A stretch of DNA of 64,000 bases, taken from positions 3,355,501-3,419,500 of the forward strand of contig CM055871.1 in the NCBI GenBank assembly GCA_029582165.1. The letters run 5' to 3'. The stretch comes from Portulaca oleracea (taxonomy: Eukaryota; Streptophyta; Magnoliopsida; Caryophyllales; Portulacaceae). Shown piece by piece: positions 21,066 to 32,624 of this stretch; the stretch's first letter is position 1, and each line of letters starts with the position of its first letter. The notes beneath the pieces were generated by a model, which ran no database searches, was not told where the DNA came from, and saw only the letters and a program-made list of their open reading frames with translations. A program made the translations under genes and the position numbers.

Positions 21066-24000
21066 ATGGGTGCCATGGCAATGCCATTCCAGAATCTCCC
21101 ACTGGGGTTCAGGTTCAAGCCAACTGATGTGGAGTTGATTGATCATTATCTCAGGTTGAAGATCAATGGCAAAGATGACCTTGTTTCTTGCATTAGAGAA
21201 GTTGATATCTGCAGGGTTGAACCTTGGGATCTGCCTGGTATGTTTTCTTCTTTCACTATGTCAATTTTTGGGTCTTTTTTTTCCCCTGTTTTTTGGGTGT
21301 GATTTTGAGTTGTGTGTATGTATGTGTCGGTTTCTGATTTGGTGGGCACCAGGATATGCGGAGGAATATTGTGGGTTTTTATTCCTGTGTTGAAGATTTG
21401 TTCTTGACTCTAGTTTTTGGAGTTTTGAATGCTTTTTGAGCATAAATGAGAGTGTTATGGATGGTGTAAGCTGGTGTGGACATTAAAGAGGAAGGATATT
21501 CCTTACCATATAGGAAATTTGATACCCCAAACAAAAAAGAAAGGGGGGGGGGGGTTAAAGTAATCTTAGAGATCCATCCATAGTTGTGTTCTTGATAGTG
21601 GGTATTTGAGACGATGGGATGTTTTTTATGAAAAAACATTCAGGGTTGTTTTGTGACATATGTACTTGTGAAAATTTTAGCTGGTTTTTCCACTCTTAAA
21701 AACTAGAATCTAAAGGCTTATGTTCATAAGCTGGATACTTGAATGCTGGATTCTCTTGTTGTTTAGTTTCATGAATCTGAGGTTTATGCTCATCCAAAAT
21801 TGTGTTCTTGATAATGATGGTATTTGATAAAAATGGAAAATTTTTGATTCTAGGATTGTTTTGATAGACATTTTTTTGAACGTTTGAGCTGGGTTTTCCT
21901 ACTTTTTTTGAATCATGAATCTAAGGTTTATGCTCATAAGCTGTGTATTTAGCATGGATGCTAGCTCCTCTTGCTGTTAATATCATTGTTCCCATAATAA
22001 TCTTAGTTTGGAGTATTTGGGTTCTTCTGATGGGGTATGTATTACAATGGTGGTGCAGGGTTATCAGTAATCACAATGAATGACAATGAATGGTTCTTCT
22101 TTAGCCCTCGAGACCGGAAGTACCCAAATGGGCACAGATCGAACCGGGCTACAGAAGCCGGGTATTGGAAGGCTACTGGTAAGGACAGGACAATCAAGTC
22201 AAGGAAAATGGGCCTGATTGGAATGAAGAAGACACTTGTGTTTTACATAGGGAGAGCACCCAAAGGGCAGCGGACTCATTGGGTCATCCATGAGTATCGT
22301 ACCACTCTCGAGGAGCTCGATGGCACACACCCGGGTCAGGTATATCTAGTTCATGGACCATGGTTTACATTTGTTCACTTTCTTTTATGTCTAAGTTTGC
22401 TGTTGTTGGGTTTCATAGATTGTTCCTTTGTATGTGTGAGTGATGTGTAACTGAGACGGTCTTGTTACAGGGATGGAGTAGTGTTCTCGGTTAGGTGTGT
22501 TGATGTGGTTTAGGGTTTAAAGTATTCGAACTACTTGGTTAATGTAAGCAATAAGCCAATAGCCTACTTGCAATTATTGAATGGTCATGGATATGTAGGG
22601 TAATGGTGACTTTGCTCCATCTCTTTTTGGAATGTTAATGCTGTTTCCCGATTTTGGTATTAAGGGTTTGTTCTTTTCAACTTGTCATAAATAACTTATT
22701 GTTGATGAGTGAAGGTCATTGTCGTTTGGTGCTGCTGAGCGTTGATTCGAGCTAAACATATATCTTGGAAATATGACAAAGTGTTGATTGGTGCTAAATG
22801 CAAACATGAGTACTTATCAATCTGATCACTCGTAGTTTAAAGTTATGGTTAAAATAATGAATTGGGTGTGTAACTAGCTTATTACGCTGCTTGTTCATGG
22901 CCTTTTCATTCATGTAGTGATGGTCACACTTTGCTTTCTCTCCAAGGCTTTCTTGTTATTTAACAAGGATGATTGATATGTCATTCTTCAGATATGCTAT
23001 TTGAACCATTTTGTTTATTCACGTCGAATTCCTAATGATTTCTTTCTTACATATATACAGGCAGCTTTTGTTCTATGCCGCTTGTTCAAAAAAGCTGATG
23101 ATCCAAGGCTCGATGATAACGATGATGCTTCCAACATCGACGAAGTTGAAGCTGCAGTTTCTTCCCCTAATTTGACCAATTCCCAAGAAGATGTACAGGC
23201 AGAGCCTCTAGAAGCTGAGGCATCTCCAGCTTCAAACGTTCAAACCACCGAAAGGTGTGTAGTGAAAACGTCTGACAGCATGACATCTGAGACTGTGTTC
23301 CCTGACCAATCCTGCAGCAATACCTATGATCTCCACCTCCTAGGATCATCCAAGCCAAATGAAGACATCCATGAGGTGAGTTGCTCTCTTCGATCCCTTC
23401 TAATATTTCATTCTCTGAATCTGTTCTCTACTTCATTGCCAACACGTGTTCATCAATTCAGGTGAATTCACATCTAGGAGAAGCTATGAAAAATGTCTAC
23501 GATTCCCCTGATCCCAACTTTCAAAGACGGCAGCAAGCAGAGGTTAACAAGGGAATGCTGGACATGGGACCCGTTTTCATTCCGCAAATTGGTGATGGTT
23601 ATAGTGGATTGCAGTTACCGGGGGTCATTAAAAGAGATCCTATTTCTGACTTCCTTGATTCTGCTATTATTAATACAGATAGTCCCTTGTGTAAGGAAGC
23701 CGGAAAACGGGCTTCTTTCCCTGGAAATGACATGTCGATGAATGTGTATGTCAAGGAAAGAGGCTTGTGTAGCAGGGCGGATGTAGAAGTTGCGCCACTA
23801 CAAGTAAGAACAACTCCCTATCACAATCCCAAGACTTATTCCTGTTTAAATCATGAACTTGTTTCCTAAGACTATCTACATCTAGATATCCTAGATGTCG
23901 TGTAAGCAGGACCCACGCTGTGAGTTGTTGTAATAACATAGATTGGATTTGTGACTAAGGAAGTTCACAAAATTCATGATTGCTATAGATGGGTTACTAG

Positions 24001-25226
24001 TACCTAGCAAAACTCACTTAACCCAAACCCGAAAATGTCAAAATTAATTTACCCGTTATAGACCCAAACGTAAAAAGACTTGACCGAACCTGACTTGACT
24101 TGAATTTGTCTTTAACCAAAGTTGCTCAGTTTTTGTAAGACAGGCGTATTGAACTAAAAATGAAACAACTCAAAAGTTAACCAGCTTAAACCCGACCCAA
24201 CCTCAACCTTGTTGCCCTGAAATAACCCAATCAAACCCAAATGATCCAGTTGTTGTTAGGATCAGTTATTATGCCTAACAAGTAGTATGAAGTAGAGCGA
24301 AATGGAAAATAAAGGATGGATACAAGTGTTCAAAGTGGAGAACCCAAAACGTAGCAAAACTAACCCAACCTTGACCCGAAAAGGCAACCTAAAATGACCT
24401 GACCCGACCTGACTTGACCCGTATTTGTCTTTCACCCAAGTTACTTGTTTTTGTAAGACAAGCTTAATTAATGAAAATAAAGCAACCCAAAAATGACCCA
24501 ACTCAAACCTGACTCAACCTCAAAAAGCCCAATCTAAACTCGACCCTAATGACCGAATTGCTAGGCCTAAATTTTACTAATGTTGTTATGCAATTTGTAC
24601 AGAATGAGGCGAGCAACGAGGATCGTGTTAGGATTAACCCATTTGAGGATGATGATGAGATCTTCTCAGATGCTGCTCTGGATAGATTCTGCAACTTGCC
24701 TAGCATCGAAGACCGCATCTACTTCACTAAACCCACCCCGGGAGATCACAGCGACCTCGGGATGCCTGAATTTGATGGCCACAGACCCGTGGGTGGTGGT
24801 GCTAAGATTCAGATCACCACCAGAAAGCAACCATCATCACCTTCAAACTTTGCGAAACAGGGAACTGCAGAAAGGAGGATCCGTTTCCAGATCAAACTGG
24901 AGGCCCGGGATCAGCACTCGAGCAACAACAAGACCCAAGAAAACAAGTCCGAACCCACAGTTGCTAGCCTGTTAGAGACCGTAAATGGTGGTAGGAGGAA
25001 GTCAATCCGGTTGAAGAAAAGATCGTCAGAGTTTCACAGGCATATGGATGAAGCTGAACCGATCTGTGCTGATAAATCTGATGATAGTAAACGCGATCAA
25101 AAGATTACTCCATACGCGGTTGGATATGGCCCTGTTTACATGATCAAGGTGGCTCTCACGGTCTTCTTGTTCATTGCTTTCATCGCGCTATGGAAAGCTC
25201 GCGAGCTGGTTTTAGTATCAAGTTGA
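21066..25226 (+). CDS. Membrane-anchored NAC transcription factor (NTL type)
   Basis: Five exons join without a frame break: 21066-21237, 22059-22339, 23061-23375, 23462-23803 and 24603-25226, all GT-AG, encoding 577 aa. The NAC domain occupies about residues 11-165: [19 protein letters not shown] (subdomain A), [38 protein letters not shown] (DNA-contact region), then the [20 protein letters not shown] segment and VLCRLFKK. The middle is acidic and Ser/Asn-rich (activation-type). The C-terminus has one hydrophobic helix, [18 protein letters not shown], about residues 549-566, followed by a short tail. That layout is the NTL class (ANAC062/NTL6 and TIP/ANAC091 are the relatives I recall). Such proteins wait at the ER or plasma membrane and are cleaved to enter the nucleus under stress. 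It appears intact. The ATG was chosen because it opens the NAC domain in frame. Confidence 0.93.
24005..24575. repeat. Diverged direct repeat inside NAC intron 4
   Basis: Two blocks (about 24010-24260 and 24350-24575) share 'acctgacttgac', 'atttgtctttaaccaaagtt'-like and 'tttttgtaagacaggc'-like words and GACCC/AACCC-rich text. They fill most of the 799-bp intron. They are probably duplicated transposon-derived sequence; I could not define ends. Confidence 0.55.
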
Positions 25227-25888
25227 AGTTAGGGTAGAAATTAGAGGCAGAGGCTTTGTTCTCCCCACCCCAGAAAATATACAACTTTTAGATGGGTTAC
25301 TTCTTTATGTATAGGTTGACTTGATATTTTTAGTAGTAAGGTAAGATATCTGGCTTGGTTTCAGTTTTCTTGACTAGTAGGTAGTTGTATACTGGTTAAT
25401 GTCACTAGTTCATAGAAGAGCTGGGTAATGAGTCGTTGTGTTAGGTTTGTGTTGGTATCAAAATCAAATAGGTTGAAGAACCCTTTATATATATAAAACC
25501 CATTTATATATATGAAACCCATTTAACATACGGGTTCCGTCAAAAAAAAAAAAAAAAGGGTTGAGAATTGTTGACTTTCCCCATTTATCAAGTAAATGGG
25601 TTGACTTGAGTCTTACTTGTTTAAGGACTATAAGATAAGATTAGGTTTGGATATTCCATTTACCTCTCAAGTCTTGGCCCATTTATGTTGCGCAGCAGTA
25701 AAAATTGACAAAAGTACACATGAAAACTTGTTGCTAACACACAGGATTTTTATGGTTCATAGTCTTCATAATACTACTAGAAATCTTAACATAAAGTTAA
25801 CCCATGAGCAACATGTTTGACTAAAATTTCTTTGCCTTTTGGATGTCAAAGAAAAGAAAATTCTTTGCCCTTGTTTCCCCCATGTAGT
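25227..25888. other. NAC 3' UTR and flank
   Basis: Contains a short duplicated 'aacccatttatatatat' word (25485-25515) and a poly-A run at about 25541-25556. No gene is seen. Confidence 0.5.
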
Positions 25889-26302
25889 GAGTTCTTGGAT
25901 TAAATTGCCCTTAAACTTGATAAAAAAAAGTCAAAATTGTCCTGAAAATTTTTTTTGTTAACAAAATACCCTTAAAGTTGAAAAAGCGGATAAAAATACC
26001 TTTTTAGTGATTGGTAACCGGCTATATCATTTAAATTATTTTATTATTTTTTTTTCTATCTTTTCCCCTCTAACCTTATCCATTATCATTTGTTTTCCTT
26101 AACCCAACCACCACCAGTGCCAACCACTTCCTTGATTTTCTCCCTCTTTCTTGACTTTTTAGTTTTTACTACATCCCTTCTCCCTCACGATTTGCAGCGT
26201 GCAAGTTACGATCTTTCCCCCATTACCCCCCAAAATCCTCACTCAAAACCCCAGAAAACTTCACTCAAAACCCCAAAAAAACCTTCCATCTTCATCCCCC
26301 AA

Positions 26303-26509
26303 ATGGGCGTCAAATTCAGCAGAACTCCCTCCGAATCACAACCAGATGCAACCAACAATGATAACAACAACAATGTGAGCTCATACGTACAGGCATGTCA
26401 GCTCGATCCAGATGTCCAAGTCTTCGATTCCCACCTCCATGAACGCACTGCTCACACCATCAACTCAATCGAAATCCGCACTGGAGTTGTTACCAGAACA
26501 GTGTTTTGA
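26303..26509 (+). pseudogene. Captured 5' fragment of a UPF0496 (DUF677) gene
   Basis: The open frame begins MGVKFSRTPSESQPDATNND and continues with VSSYVQACQLDPDVQVFDSH then LHERTAHTINSIE, the N-terminal signature of plant UPF0496 proteins as I remember them (SYEAACxxDPxLQxFD and LxxRTxxVIxSL). It then loses homology and stops after 68 codons; the family is usually several hundred residues. The frame is open upstream to 26090 but that part looks like 5' UTR. It lies between the ends of the Pack-MULE, so it is a captured piece and probably not functional. A capture of promoter plus start codon could still be transcribed. Confidence 0.65.
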
Positions 26510-26684
26510 GCCAGTCTTTCCTCCAGATTAACAAATTGACTTGATATTGACTTAATATTGACTCCTCCTCTTGCAATTCGGTCAAATACCAAGATTAACA
26601 AATTGACTTAATATTGACTCCTCCTCTTGCTCATAACACCCATCCAGATTATCAAAATCACAAAAATCCCAACAAATTTCGTCC

Positions 26685-27211
26685 TGTTGGGTTATTAGCC
26701 CAAATTCTATTGACTAATTATTTGGCAAGTTTTTTAAATACTCCAAGTTATTGGTTACTATTAGGAAATTATTTTATTTCTTAATTATATTAGTTTCCTA
26801 ATTGTAATAGCTTTCTAGCTAAAACCCAATTGTATTTGGAGTGGAAATCAAGTCAGATTATAGGAGGTTTACCCCTATAAATAGAGGTTTTTATTCACTT
26901 TGTGATAAGCGCTTAGCGACCAATGTAGTCGATGTGAGAGCCTTCAAAACTCCCCACGAGAGTTCACACGTATATTTTACCTCTTGTAATATCTCCTTCT
27001 TTCTACTAGTGGATGTTGGTTGTCATTGTGCGCTTTTTCTAGGAGTTCTTGGTTCCGCGTAAATTATTGTCTCTCACCCTATTTATCATTGCTCTTTTTA
27101 TTATTATCCTCGATTTCATAATCATCCTGCTTTTCCTTCCATCGCATATATTGTTCTATTTTACACTATCAGTATTGCTGTTGTAATGAATCTGAATCCG
27201 TTTTCCTAACA
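26685..27211 (+). mobile_element. Solo LTR of a Ty1/copia family
   Basis: 527 bp beginning TGTTGGGTTATTAG and ending TTCCTAACA, flanked by a perfect 5-bp duplication, CGTCC (26680-26684 and 27212-27216). It shares 'tttcctaattgta', 'atttggagtgg' and the TATA-like 'cctataaata' block with the LTR at 59640-60209, so both belong to one family. The internal region has been lost, as expected from LTR-LTR recombination. Confidence 0.88.
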
Positions 27212-28484
27212 CGTCCCTCACTCAAGATTTAGCGATGAAAAGAGTTGCCGACAAAAAAAGGGGTATTGTATTTTATGGTATGGTATGTATGAGTTTGCTT
27301 GCGATTGAAATGCAAGTACTCCTCTGAGTTGGGCGATGATGACTGAGCAGGGAAGGGGTGGCAGTGGTGGTCGTTGAAGAGGTGGTGATGGCGGTGGATG
27401 AGAGACGTATGGGGAGGAAAATTTATTAACATATATTTAATTAATCTTTATTTTTTAATGAATCAAGTGTTAATTTATTAAATACATTAAAACAAAACAA
27501 AAGTAATGAGGAATTAACACGTGGCGTGCACATGAAAAAACTCATTTTATTTTAAAATTTTAACTCATTATTCTTCAATCATAATTACACCTTTTATTAA
27601 CATATATACTCCATTATTCTTCAATCAGTAATAATTAAAGAATCAGCTACCAAAAAATCAAAAGACACACTTCCAATATTCTATAGGTTTTAGTTATTAT
27701 TCACCCAACACAAGTATAATTAAATACTTTTATAATTAATTAACTCAGTATTTTATTTTCAAAGTCTATGAATAATTATATAAATATAAGATTTTAAGTA
27801 CAACTCTAGGTTATTATCTGGGAACAATGCAGTTCCATTAACAAAAGTGATTATAAGAAGTGAACTATCCATTTAAAATTTTATTAAATATCCCTTTCAA
27901 AGAAAAGATAATTCTTGAAAACAACAATTATTTATCCATATAGAACCCGCCCTATTTGACATAATTGATGTACATTACACGCTACTTTTGTAGGAAAACA
28001 TTAAATTCAACGTAATAAATCTATCTTGCAAGTTCAATAGAAAAAGAAACAGACAAGGGTAAGAAAATATGGTAAATTAAAACACCAATTATAAGGGATA
28101 ATTGTCACTTTTTAATAATACAATAATCAAAATAATTAACGTTGATAACAAAAATAGCTGATAATAATATTTGATATAATCGCAAAAAAAAAAAACAATA
28201 ATAGTCAAGAAAACAACAACAACGAACAACAAACATAATACATCAAAAGGAAAAGGACAATTCCAAAAAAAAATATACTGAGTTGCAAATAAATTTCAAT
28301 GTTAGTTGATGAATATTATATAATGTTTTAGAACAAACCACTTTTTATTTATGCAACATATTCAAAATGTGTTATGAAAAATTAAAATAATTAAAATCCT
28401 TTACAATTGTGTAGCACGTTTTTGCAAGGGGCAAACATAACTTGCAAAAAAAAAATCAAAAATGATAAATAAGACAAAATAATT

Positions 28485-28511
28485 CGTGCATAGCACAGGT
28501 ACAAACACTAG
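28485..28511 (+). mobile_element. Probable Helitron 3' terminus
   Basis: A short hairpin, CGTGCATAGCACAG (stem GTGC/GCAC), is followed about 12 bases later by CTAG and then T. Hairpin plus CTRR before T is the 3' signature of Helitrons. It lies within the Pack-MULE. I did not find the matching 5' TC end, so the element's start is unknown. Confidence 0.5.
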
Positions 28512-28835
28512 TTATGAATGAAAGCATTACTAATCTTTCATTAACTGGTTAAACTAACTACAACAAGTCATAAGGGAAATTTTAATAGAATTACCCGATT
28601 TAACGGTATTTTGTTAACAAAAAAAATTTTCAAGGGAAATTTTGACTTTTCTGCGAAGTTCAAGGGCAATTTAATCCGAGAACTCCCCATGTAGTAGGTA
28701 GCAAGACATATACATAACTACACCAGTATAATAAGAAAATTGCAAAAACTTTATTATTTAATGTGCATCAACCAATGAAAAGTACAACATCACTCATGCC
28801 TCTTTATTCAGGGGATTGATAAACAATGAAACAAC

Positions 28836-31800
28836 TTAATTTTTCTTGAGAAACTCCATGAGCCTGAAGTCATAAATGGGTGTAGATACAATCTTAAAAT
28901 CTTGAAATCCTGCAGCCTTGCCCAAGGCTTCAAATTCCGGCGCAGTTCTTTCCTTTCCGTAGGGGCCGATCATCATAAATACATCAAACTGATAGGCCGT
29001 CCTTGCAATATCATCGGTCTCAAGCATCTCAGGAAGAACGTAATCGCACGCAATCACCTTGCCATTGCTAGGCAACGCAGCGTAGCAGTTCTTCATAAAC
29101 TTCAAGCAATGCTCATCATCCCAGTTGTGGAACACACTCTGTTTTATTGAATTCAAAAAACATAATCACCAATTCACCATGCTTAATTTGAGTAAATAAG
29201 ATGCATTATATTTAGTAGGTGAACAGTGAAAAGAAGTCAAAAATTTTCAAACTCACCTTGATAAAGATAGCATCTGCATTTGGTACGCTCACAAACATAT
29301 CCCCGCCAACATGCGTAATTCCTAACAATCATTCAAGTTTTATAATTAAAGTGTTATTGTTTAGTCAGGTTTAGAAGTTAGAAACAATACTTAGGGGTGG
29401 AAATGAACCAAAGCGGTTCAGCGGAAAGCTTGTGTAGCTTGGTTTGAGATCTGCTCGTCTTGGCTCATGCTTAAGCTCGTGAACTAAACAAGCCAAGCCA
29501 AGCCATGAGTAGCTTAGCTCGTTAGGCTTGGCAAGCCTAATAAGGTCGTGTTTGTATAACCTGCTATTACTTTTAATAGGCTATTTTTTAGGTTGACTTA
29601 TATATATTTAAACATTTAATCAAAAGAGTTGAATTAAATAGTTGAAACCATTAAATAACCCTAAAAAGAGGGCAAACTATCACGTAAGATTGCATTAGGT
29701 TATTAGCACTCTATATTGCCACAACCGAAAAAAAAAACATTAAGCAACGTTATGTCCTCATATTCAAATTAATTTCATTTTGTAAATTATGTAATACTTC
29801 AACTGTGAATGATTAGTATTTGTCGTAAAGATCACTCTACAAACCAAGTCAAGTCCACAAGTTTTGGCGAGTCAAACTTGAGTTGAACATATTCAAGCTC
29901 GGTAAGCCACAAACCAAGCTCCAGCCTACTCAATACATAACAAGCCAAGCCTCAAGCCTTATAATATTGGGCTTGACTTGACTCACTTCCACCTCTCACA
30001 ATACTAACTAAAAATATGTATAGTTACTTACCAGGATAAGTTGGTCTGTCAGCGACAATATGTGGCAAGTCAAAATTAATACCCTTAATGTGAGGATATT
30101 TAGAAACGATCATACTGAGGGTTGCTCCTCTATTTCCGGCCATGTCAACCAAAGAAGAGATACCCTCAAAACCCTTGTATGTCTCCAGAAGCTTCTTCAT
30201 AACCAGGGTAGACGTTTCGCTCAATTGGTTGTTAAACAAGACTTTACATCTGGGATCTGTTCCCAGGTGTTGGTACGGTGACATTCCATGTATCCTATAA
30301 AAGGGAATCCCTCCTTCCAACACTGCATCTTTCAATTCATTCCTGACACAAATTTCATGTGTAAATCTTAAATTATTCTACAATTAAGAGGAAAAAAATT
30401 AATCCATATAATTCAAAAAATTACTAAGGGGTACTCTAATTTATGGTGAAATGTTTTTCTGGTACCCCAACTTTTAAAAACTAATTGTGGGGTACCCTAA
30501 CTTTTAGAATTAGAAATAATTAGGTGAATTTCCGACAAATGATTTGAATTCACCGATGAGTTTTAGGCGAAAAATTGATTAAGTGTTTTTGTGGACAAAA
30601 ATCCTTTTTGTTTTTGTGGACGAAAATATTTGAATCAATCAGAGTTTCGCCGGAAATTCACCTAGTAATTTCTAATCCTAAAAGTAAGGGTACCCCAAAA
30701 TTAGTTTTGAAAAGTTAGGGTACCAAAAAATTGTTTCGTCAAAAGTTAGGGTACCTCTAAGTAATTTTTTGCATATAATTCATGGGTAAAAATAGTTTGA
30801 CAAAATTTAAAATTTTGTAATTTTTGGTAACTTTTGGTAAATTTTGGTAATTTTTGACAAATTTACGCTAATATATCAAAATTAAAATTTTTTTTGTTTT
30901 TAACTTTGGTAATTTTTGGTAAGTTTTGTTAAATTTAAGCAAATTGAATTTACCCTACAATGTGATAGACCCTTAGGGAATTATTGCTTCCTTTCATTTT
31001 ACTACCTCCATACCAAAATATTTGTCATTTGATTAAATTTTGACTATTAATTACTCATAAATTATAATGAGTTAAAATATGAAATTACCGCCATTAGAAA
31101 GATAATTTACTAAAAATTACAACGGAGATAATTTTATATTGTAACTCATTATAATTTGTGAGTAATTAACAGTCAAAATTTAGTCAAAGGATAAAAATTT
31201 TTAGATGGAGGTAGTATCAATTATTTTAATATCTGTATCCACTGTCCATCAAATTTTAAAAATATTAACAATTGATTTCTCAAAAATATTAACAATTAAA
31301 AATATATATATATATATACAAAAATCTATTATATGACATTACTACCGACATATTAATGAAAAACTATATGACGAGAAATTTAATATCGTAACTTTGGATA
31401 GAATGTTGCATGAAAGACTCTAGCGTTAAATAAGAATCGAAAATGATAAATGTCTTATTTATATTAAGTGTCTTTTCATTGTATAAAACCTATGAATTTA
31501 TGAATTAAATTGAAAAAAATTTACATGATTTACTTCTATAACTATAATAATATATATAAATGGTATAAATTAAAATCACACTTTTATCTATACTTTTTAA
31601 AATTTACAAAAAAGCGTCTAAAATATGTCCAATGGATGGGCCGTTCATTCGTTAGGGTGTCAATTTTAATTGTTGGCACAACCAACACATTTTAAACTTC
31701 TTATAATTAATAATTAATAGTATTTGTCAAAAAATTAGGATTAAAAATGATAATAAATATTAATTTGTTAAGGAGGAAGAGACTTATGCCCCAAGAAAAG

Positions 31801-32312
31801 TATCATCACTCAGTAAGAATGTTATAAGTCAGTGAAAAATTCACCGAAGAATGATAGATAAAATGAGGAGTGAGTAGTTACCAGCAGTCGAGAACGACCT
31901 TGTCTTGCATAAAGAGAGCATGACCCACCAAGGACAGCCCCTCGTCGTCCTTGGTCAAGAAGTGGCAGGCCGGTGCGAGCCCATAGAGCCGCTCGACTCG
32001 GCCATCTGGGTGGGTCCGAAGGGAGCAGGTCAGGACCGAGTAGCTGGCCAGAAGCCGCAGCATGCGATCCAGCATTGACGGGGCCTCCGGGTTCTTGGTG
32101 GGCATTTGGGCCGCGATCTCGGTGGGTGAGAGCTGGGAGCCCGGCCCGGCCCGCTTGATGATCTCAAGGACGTCGAGCTCGATTATGGTTTTGAGGACCA
32201 TGGATTGAGCCGAGCTCGTCGAGAGAAGCATTGCGGATGTCCATGCCTTGTCTTCGTCGATGGCGATGATCTTCTTGGTGTTGTCTTCATGGACTGTCAT
32301 GGTTGGGGCCAT
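28836..32312 (-). CDS. Caffeic acid 3-O-methyltransferase-like enzyme
   Basis: Four minus-strand exons join in frame: 31882-32312, 30032-30342, 29257-29321 and 28836-29138, giving 369 aa, the usual COMT length. An N-terminal dimerisation domain ([25 protein letters not shown]) precedes the SAM-dependent methyltransferase domain. Expected class features are seen: [20 protein letters not shown] (SAM-binding Asp), [11 protein letters not shown] (second Asp), and a His at residue 273 in [12 protein letters not shown] matching the catalytic base. The KERT Glu is kept, but the other acidic partner reads Asp (IACDYVLP) where COMTs have Glu. Motif I reads [13 protein letters not shown] (residues 208-220) in place of LVDVGGGTGA. 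Activity would be methylation of phenylpropanoid-type hydroxyls in the cytosol if SAM is still bound. No stop or frameshift is seen. Confidence 0.9.
29392..29997. mobile_element. hAT-like non-autonomous element in COMT-like intron 2
   Basis: 606 bp with ends TAGGGGTGGAAATGA and (inverted) GAGAGGTGGAAGTGA, flanked by a perfect 8-bp duplication, ACAATACT (29384-29391 and 29998-30005). The arms contain complementary 'gcttggcttg'/'caagccaagcc' runs. An 8-bp duplication and GGGGTGGAA-type ends fit hAT. It lies wholly within the intron between exons 2 and 3. Confidence 0.8.
30414..30771. mobile_element. MULE-like MITE, family B copy 2 (358 bp)
   Basis: Same ends and layout as 15157-15515: CAAAAAATTAC at the left and GTAATTTTTTG at the right. 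Perfect 9-bp flanking duplication, CATATAATT (30405-30413 and 30772-30780). It sits in intron 1 of the COMT-like gene. Confidence 0.9.
31002..31214. mobile_element. Stowaway-like MITE in COMT-like intron 1
   Basis: Ends CTACCTCCATACC and the inverse ATGGAGGTAG with TA on each side. The arms pair over most of their length ('tgactattaattactcataa' at the left). 213 bp. Confidence 0.8.
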
Positions 32313-32412
32313 TTTTATGTATGTTTTTAGAGAGAGAGAGAGAGAGATCAGATGAGAAGAGAAGTAGAGAGAGAGATGAGAGTGGATGAAGTGAGGGGGA
32401 AGAAGTAAGGTG

Positions 32413-32421
32413 TTTATATAG
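32413..32421 (-). promoter_or_regulatory. TATA box of the COMT-like gene
   Basis: Minus strand CTATATAAA, about 100 bases before the start codon at 32312. The leader between them is CT/GA-rich, with an (AG)n run at 32328-32347. Confidence 0.65.
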
Positions 32422-32624
32422 ATAACATGGACAACATAATGGTTGGTATATTATTTGCATTGTATAATAAGAGGATAATGATATACCTTGATTGCCAATG
32501 ACTTTAGCTCAAGTGGCATGAGAGCACCGGTAACAGTGAGTTTAATTTGGTTAATTGGATTATGTGGACTCTGTAGATTTCTATTAAGAGAGTCAAAATT
32601 TGTCCATTTATTTAACTAGCTTTT

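Larger units (their letters stand above)
25889..28685. mobile_element. Pack-MULE-like element (2.8 kb) with captured gene sequence
   Basis: Terminal inverted repeats of about 95 bp begin GAGTTCTTGGATTAAATTGC at the left and end with the matching inverse at 28685. The arms stay similar through 'ttttttttgttaacaaaat'. A perfect 10-bp target duplication, CCCATGTAGT, flanks it (25879-25888 and 28686-28695). No transposase is present. The cargo includes the start of a UPF0496-like gene (26303-26509). Later insertions are a solo LTR (26685-27211) and probably a Helitron ending at 28511. Long TIRs, a 9-10 bp duplication and gene cargo define a Pack-MULE. Confidence 0.85.

Noticed and set aside
31973..32158. 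GC-rich plus-strand ORF
   Set aside because: Shadow of COMT-like exon 1 on the minus strand.
32498..32534. tRNA gene or SINE head ('tagctcaagtggcatgaga')
   Set aside because: No cloverleaf and no B box at the right spacing follow.
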